Below, piece after piece: positions 4,227 through 5,560 of a DNA stretch of 5,560 nt. The notes beneath the pieces were generated by a model. That model had not been told where the DNA came from. It was given only the letters and a program-made list of their open reading frames with translations, and ran no database searches. Source of the DNA: Candidatus Shapirobacteria bacterium (GTDB lineage: Bacteria > Patescibacteriota > Microgenomatia > VGLL01). The stretch is taken from contig VGLL01000070.1 in NCBI GenBank assembly GCA_016866735.1, forward strand, positions 1-5,560. The letters run 5' to 3'. Positions within the stretch are counted from its first letter, which is position 1; every line of letters starts with the position of its first letter. Both the position numbers and the translations under genes were made by a program.

Positions 4227-5560
4227 ACTTTGGCAATTTTAAAAGCAATTTTTCCGCCAGGAAAGTAGATTTGCTTAATTATATTAGCACTTTCGGGTAT
4301 TTCCTGGCCGGTCCCGACGATTAAGCTGCTTTCTTGATCTTTTACTTCCTCCCAGCGAATTTCTTGAAAGTGATACTTATCAAAATCTCTGACTGTCGAA
4401 AAGCCGAATTTGTCCCTTGGGCTTAAGATCACTTCTTTTTGGAATTTTTGTGGAGAATACTTTAAATAGAAAAGAAACAGGATATATGGTTGGTCATACT
4501 TGTCCGTTACGTAAATTCTCTGATAGTTGTCCTCTGCCGATTTAACATAACCAACTAGTTCTTTAAATCCATACTCCCAGGCCGCCGGGTAAGTTTTTGG
4601 GTAATGAACGTAGTACTGGTGGAGGTAGCGGGCCGCGTTCCAGGACAGCAATATAGCAATGCAGCCATATAGCAATGTAGAAATTAGATAATGCTTCTTT
4701 TTAATCCACGCTAGGACACTCACTAGGCCATAGGCCGAGATTACCACCAGAGAAATAACCATATTAAGAGCTCTTATGGCATGAGGGGTTTGAAAAGTCA
4801 GCGCTGCCGCTACTGGCGATACTCCTAGCCAAAGAAAAATTACTTTCCAGCCGGGCGGTCGGTTCTTCAATAAAAAGTAAATTCCTAAAGGGAGCAAAAG
4901 AATATCGAAAAGATACATCTGGCCGGTTTCCGGAACTCTATTCCTCTCGATTTCATCCCCGGAAAGAAATAAAAACTCTCCGTGAAAGTGATCGAAATAA
5001 TTCTCCAAAAAGGAGAGGGAGTAGGCCATCAATTTGTTGTGGAAGAGACGAACTGCCGGTGCGTTCCACGACTGATGTTCCCCCCGAAGCTCATTTATGC
5101 GCCAAAGCGGTCCGGTTTCCGCCAGAAATCCCACCCCAGAAAAACGGGAAATACCGGCCGGGCTGAAAATGTCCCGCATTAGCGGAAGTAATAAAACTGA
5201 AGTTAAGCTGCCCCCTAAGACCACCCACTTTATTTGCTTAAATAACATGTCTTTATAAAGCACAAAGAGCCCTGCCAGCAAAAGAGGAACAACTATCCTG
5301 GCGCTGTGGTAGGTATAAAGAGAGAAAACCAAAAACAAAAAACCAAAAACAAAAAACTTAGGTGACCTAAGCCCCCTAAGGACCCCGAACACCCCCACTA
5401 AAATGAAAAAAGCGGCTGCATTAGTTTCCCATCCGCCCCGGGAAAAGTGCAGATGCCAAGGAGAAATAGCTAAGAGAAAAGAGCTGATCGCTGATAGTTC
5501 ATAGCTAATAGCTGAGTTTTTAAAAAGTTCTCTCACTAATAGAAAAATCCCTAAGACCCC
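4223..5560 (-). CDS. GT39/ArnT-like polytopic glycosyltransferase, N-terminus outside window
   Basis: The frame is open to the right edge, giving 445 visible residues numbered here from base 5560. The visible part resembles dolichyl-phosphate-mannose-type (PMT/ArnT-like, GT-C) membrane glycosyltransferases. It has FLLVRELF near the edge, then LLAISPWHLHFSRGGWETN (29-47), a YTYHSAR segment (82-88) and about eight hydrophobic helices. An external stretch follows with FHNKLMAYSLSFLENYFDHF (173-192), the GDEIERNRVPETGQMYLFDI block (201-220) and TFQTPHAIRALN (255-266). After about residue 310 comes a mostly soluble C-terminal domain. The SPWHLHFSRGG block normally lies some 100 or more residues into such proteins, so the catalytic first external loop with its acidic residue is missing from the window. 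A GTG at 5536 could be mistaken for the start. Upstream codons read on as GVLGIFLL, which fits the family, so that GTG is probably internal. Role: transfer of a lipid-linked sugar on the outer membrane face; substrate unknown. Confidence 0.87.
   Translation of the reverse strand, partial: GVLGIFLLVRELFKNSAISYELSAISSFLLAISPWHLHFSRGGWETNAAAFFILVGVFGVLRGLRSPKFFVFGFLFLVFSLYTYHSARIVVPLLLAGLFVLYKDMLFKQIKWVVLGGSLTSVLLLPLMRDIFSPAGISRFSGVGFLAETGPLWRINELRGEHQSWNAPAVRLFHNKLMAYSLSFLENYFDHFHGEFLFLSGDEIERNRVPETGQMYLFDILLLPLGIYFLLKNRPPGWKVIFLWLGVSPVAAALTFQTPHAIRALNMVISLVVISAYGLVSVLAWIKKKHYLISTLLYGCIAILLSWNAARYLHQYYVHYPKTYPAAWEYGFKELVGYVKSAEDNYQRIYVTDKYDQPYILFLFYLKYSPQKFQKEVILSPRDKFGFSTVRDFDKYHFQEIRWEEVKDQESSLIVGTGQEIPESANIIKQIYFPGGKIAFKIAKV
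4647..4678. repeat. Octanucleotide-period array in the GT39-like gene
   Basis: Four adjacent 8-nt units on the plus strand: agcaatat, agcaatgc, agccatat, agcaatgt. They encode TLLYGCIAILL (about 295-305, numbered from the window edge) in a membrane helix. Confidence 0.7.
5325..5359. repeat. Heptanucleotide-period array in the GT39-like gene (second)
   Basis: Five 7-nt units on the plus strand: aaaacca, aaaacaa, aaaacca, aaaacaa, aaaactt. Bases 5325-5338 and 5339-5352 are a perfect 14-nt tandem duplication. The array encodes KFFVFGFLFLVF (68-79, numbered from the edge), part of a membrane helix. Confidence 0.8.
5357..5371. repeat. 15-nt palindrome next to the heptamer array
   Basis: CTTAGGT and ACCTAAG are perfect 7-nt inverted arms around a single central g at 5364. 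A further copy of cctaag follows at 5375-5380. The palindrome abuts the heptamer array at 5325-5359, overlapping it by three bases, and encodes a short basic loop (around RGLRSPK). Confidence 0.6.
5479..5513. repeat. Heptanucleotide-period array in the GT39-like gene (first)
   Basis: Five adjacent 7-nt units on the plus strand: aagagct, gatcgct, gatagtt, catagct, aatagct. Because 21 nt is both three units and seven codons, the protein repeats with a 7-residue period: SAISYEL, SAISSFL (16-29, numbered from the edge). It lies in a loop before the conserved LLAISPWHLHFSRGG block. Confidence 0.75.

Larger units (their letters stand above)
1..5560 (-). other. Probable single operon: four glycosyltransferases then adenine salvage pair
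   Basis: Six consecutive same-strand genes are joined by two ATGA overlaps (4223-4226 and 3351-3354), one longer overlap (2317 to 2351), a 6-nt gap (1182-1187) and a 0-nt junction (662/663). There is no room for a terminator between genes, and I saw no convincing -35/-10 pair ahead of apt. Cotranscription is inferred. An internal promoter inside the PIG-V-like gene serving apt cannot be excluded. Confidence 0.7.

Noticed and set aside
4982..5182. Plus-strand open frame of 66 codons
   Set aside because: It is antisense to conserved blocks of the GT39-like gene, with no independent signal.
1225..5513. CRISPR array or mobile-element ends
   Set aside because: The short units are contiguous without spacers, there are no cas or transposase genes, and every array lies inside an intact gene.

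Overview
All 5560 bases read as one tightly packed, leftward-transcribed gene cluster on the minus strand. There are six genes and no intergenic space longer than 6 nt. In transcription order they are: a multi-membrane-span GT39/ArnT-like glycosyltransferase (5560-4223, its N-terminus lies outside the window); a WaaE-like family 2 glycosyltransferase (4226-3351); a family 4 glycosyltransferase (3354-2317); a PIG-V/Gpi18-like membrane mannosyltransferase (2351-1188); adenine phosphoribosyltransferase apt (1181-663); and an S-methyl-5'-thioadenosine phosphorylase (662 to beyond base 1, its C-terminus outside the window).

No promoter, terminator, tRNA, rRNA, CRISPR array or transposase is visible. 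The promoter should lie to the right of base 5560 and the terminator to the left of base 1. Junctions are ATGA overlaps (4 nt) at 4223-4226 and 3351-3354, a 26 or 35 nt overlap at 2317-2351, a 6 nt gap, and a 0 nt junction between apt and the phosphorylase.

Functionally there are two blocks. The first four genes look like a surface-glycan assembly set. Two are cytoplasmic nucleotide-sugar transferases, and two are polytopic enzymes of the kind that use polyprenyl-phosphate-linked sugars on the outer face of the membrane. The last two form a purine salvage pair: the phosphorylase releases adenine from methylthioadenosine, and Apt converts adenine plus PRPP to AMP. The glycan acceptor and sugars cannot be read from the sequence.

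The organism is probably a bacterium of the Candidate Phyla Radiation (Patescibacteria, for example Parcubacteria or Microgenomates). This is inferred from the compact overlapping layout, reliance on purine salvage, the style of the membrane glycosyltransferases, and short degenerate tandem repeats embedded in genes. TGA serves as a stop codon here, which argues against the UGA-recoding Gracilibacteria and Absconditabacteria. The phylum is not proven.

The most unusual signal is a set of short degenerate tandem arrays inside the coding sequences. Five have a clear 7-nt period, one has an 8-nt period, and one is a pair of heptamers joined to a 33-nt near-perfect palindrome. They occur only in three of the four glycosyltransferase genes and are absent from the GT2 gene, apt and the phosphorylase. 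They have different unit sequences but similar lengths (28-40 nt), and all keep the reading frame open. This resembles in-gene expansion of heptanucleotide repeats or insertion of small palindromic elements.
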